Shown: positions 63,812 to 64,000 of the stretch, one piece after another
Numbering within the stretch: position 1 is the stretch's first letter
How the letters are laid out: every line of letters begins with the position of its first letter
NCBI GenBank assembly: GCA_050084985.1
Contig: JBITNC010000001.1
Coordinates: forward strand, 171,678,001-171,742,000
Direction: 5' to 3'
DNA from: Nageia nagi
Lineage: Eukaryota > Pinophyta
DNA: 64,000 nucleotides
Made by a program: the position numbers and the translations under genes
Notes under the pieces: generated by a model
Seen by the model: the letters and a program-made list of their open reading frames with translations, nothing else
Told to the model about the DNA's origin: nothing
Database searches by the model: none

Positions 63812-64000
63812 TAGGTCATAGATGCTAGCATGGTAAACTATTATCTATATGAGAAAATTCAACTAATTTTAATCACTACTAATAAATAACATGAGATATG
63901 GATGATTTATTTTGATGGTTTCTGATGTAGACATGGATGTGGAGTTGGAGTGGTCTTGAAATCTCCCAAGGGAACTACCAAAAGATTCTCCTTCTGATTC
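63812..64000 (+). pseudogene. Retroelement RNase H module, copy 2 (runs off window)
   Basis: Direct repeat of 62308-62492: the same CATAGATGCTAGCATGG start, TATTTTGATGGTT and GGAACTACCAAAAGATTC. Preceded by an intron-like stretch ending TGTGTAG at 63790. The order RT/RNase H then extra RNase H matches the Tat-lineage layout. Confidence 0.7.

Overview
The window looks like intergenic DNA from a large plant nuclear genome. It is very AT-rich, strongly depleted in CpG, and filled with old, mutated transposable elements whose reading frames are broken mostly at TAG and TGA codons that stand where the family has Gln, Arg or Trp. No intact host gene, rRNA or tRNA was recognised. The element types (Tat-like Ty3/gypsy, chromovirus-like Ty3/gypsy, Ty1/copia, a TNP2-type CACTA transposon, a LINE and a plant-mobile-domain pseudogene) point to a seed plant. 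The low GC and deamination-type decay would suit a GC-poor gymnosperm such as Welwitschia, but that is inference only.

Layout. 1-1646: tail and 3' LTR of a Ty1/copia element. 1650-5400: non-coding, with an (AT)n tract and a ~150-bp tandem repeat. 5401-6813: plant-mobile-domain (PMD) pseudogene. 7820-10773: minus-strand gag, leader and LTR of a Tat-like gypsy element, with a second LTR of the family in opposite orientation at 12801-13294. 13900-19470: a Ty1/copia element lying at the centre of an older inverted repeat. 19663-25439: a complete but decayed minus-strand chromovirus-like Ty3/gypsy element with both LTRs. 25766-25896: a cluster of hairpins.

26165-55406 is one Tat-like Ty3/gypsy element with both LTRs. 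Its reverse transcriptase is split by a 19.7-kb CACTA transposon at 30398-50121. The 3-bp target duplication (TTA) is visible on both sides, and the host frame reads through when the insert is removed by eye. The CACTA element carries a minus-strand accessory gene, two blocks of degenerate telomere-like (CCCTAAA) repeats totalling about 6 kb, a TTAATG satellite, a near-perfect foldback, a SET-domain gene relic and a multi-exon TNP2 transposase gene.

55407-64000: non-coding AT-rich DNA, the 3' end of a decayed LINE (about 58130-59530), a minus-strand retroelement-associated gene relic (60440-61700), and a duplicated RNase H module with RT/RNase H remnants running off the window end.

Nothing here is likely to be an active system. 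The most unusual object is the CACTA element: a large transposon containing telomere-like DNA with its own higher-order structure, together with a SET-domain (protein methyltransferase-type) gene next to its transposase.
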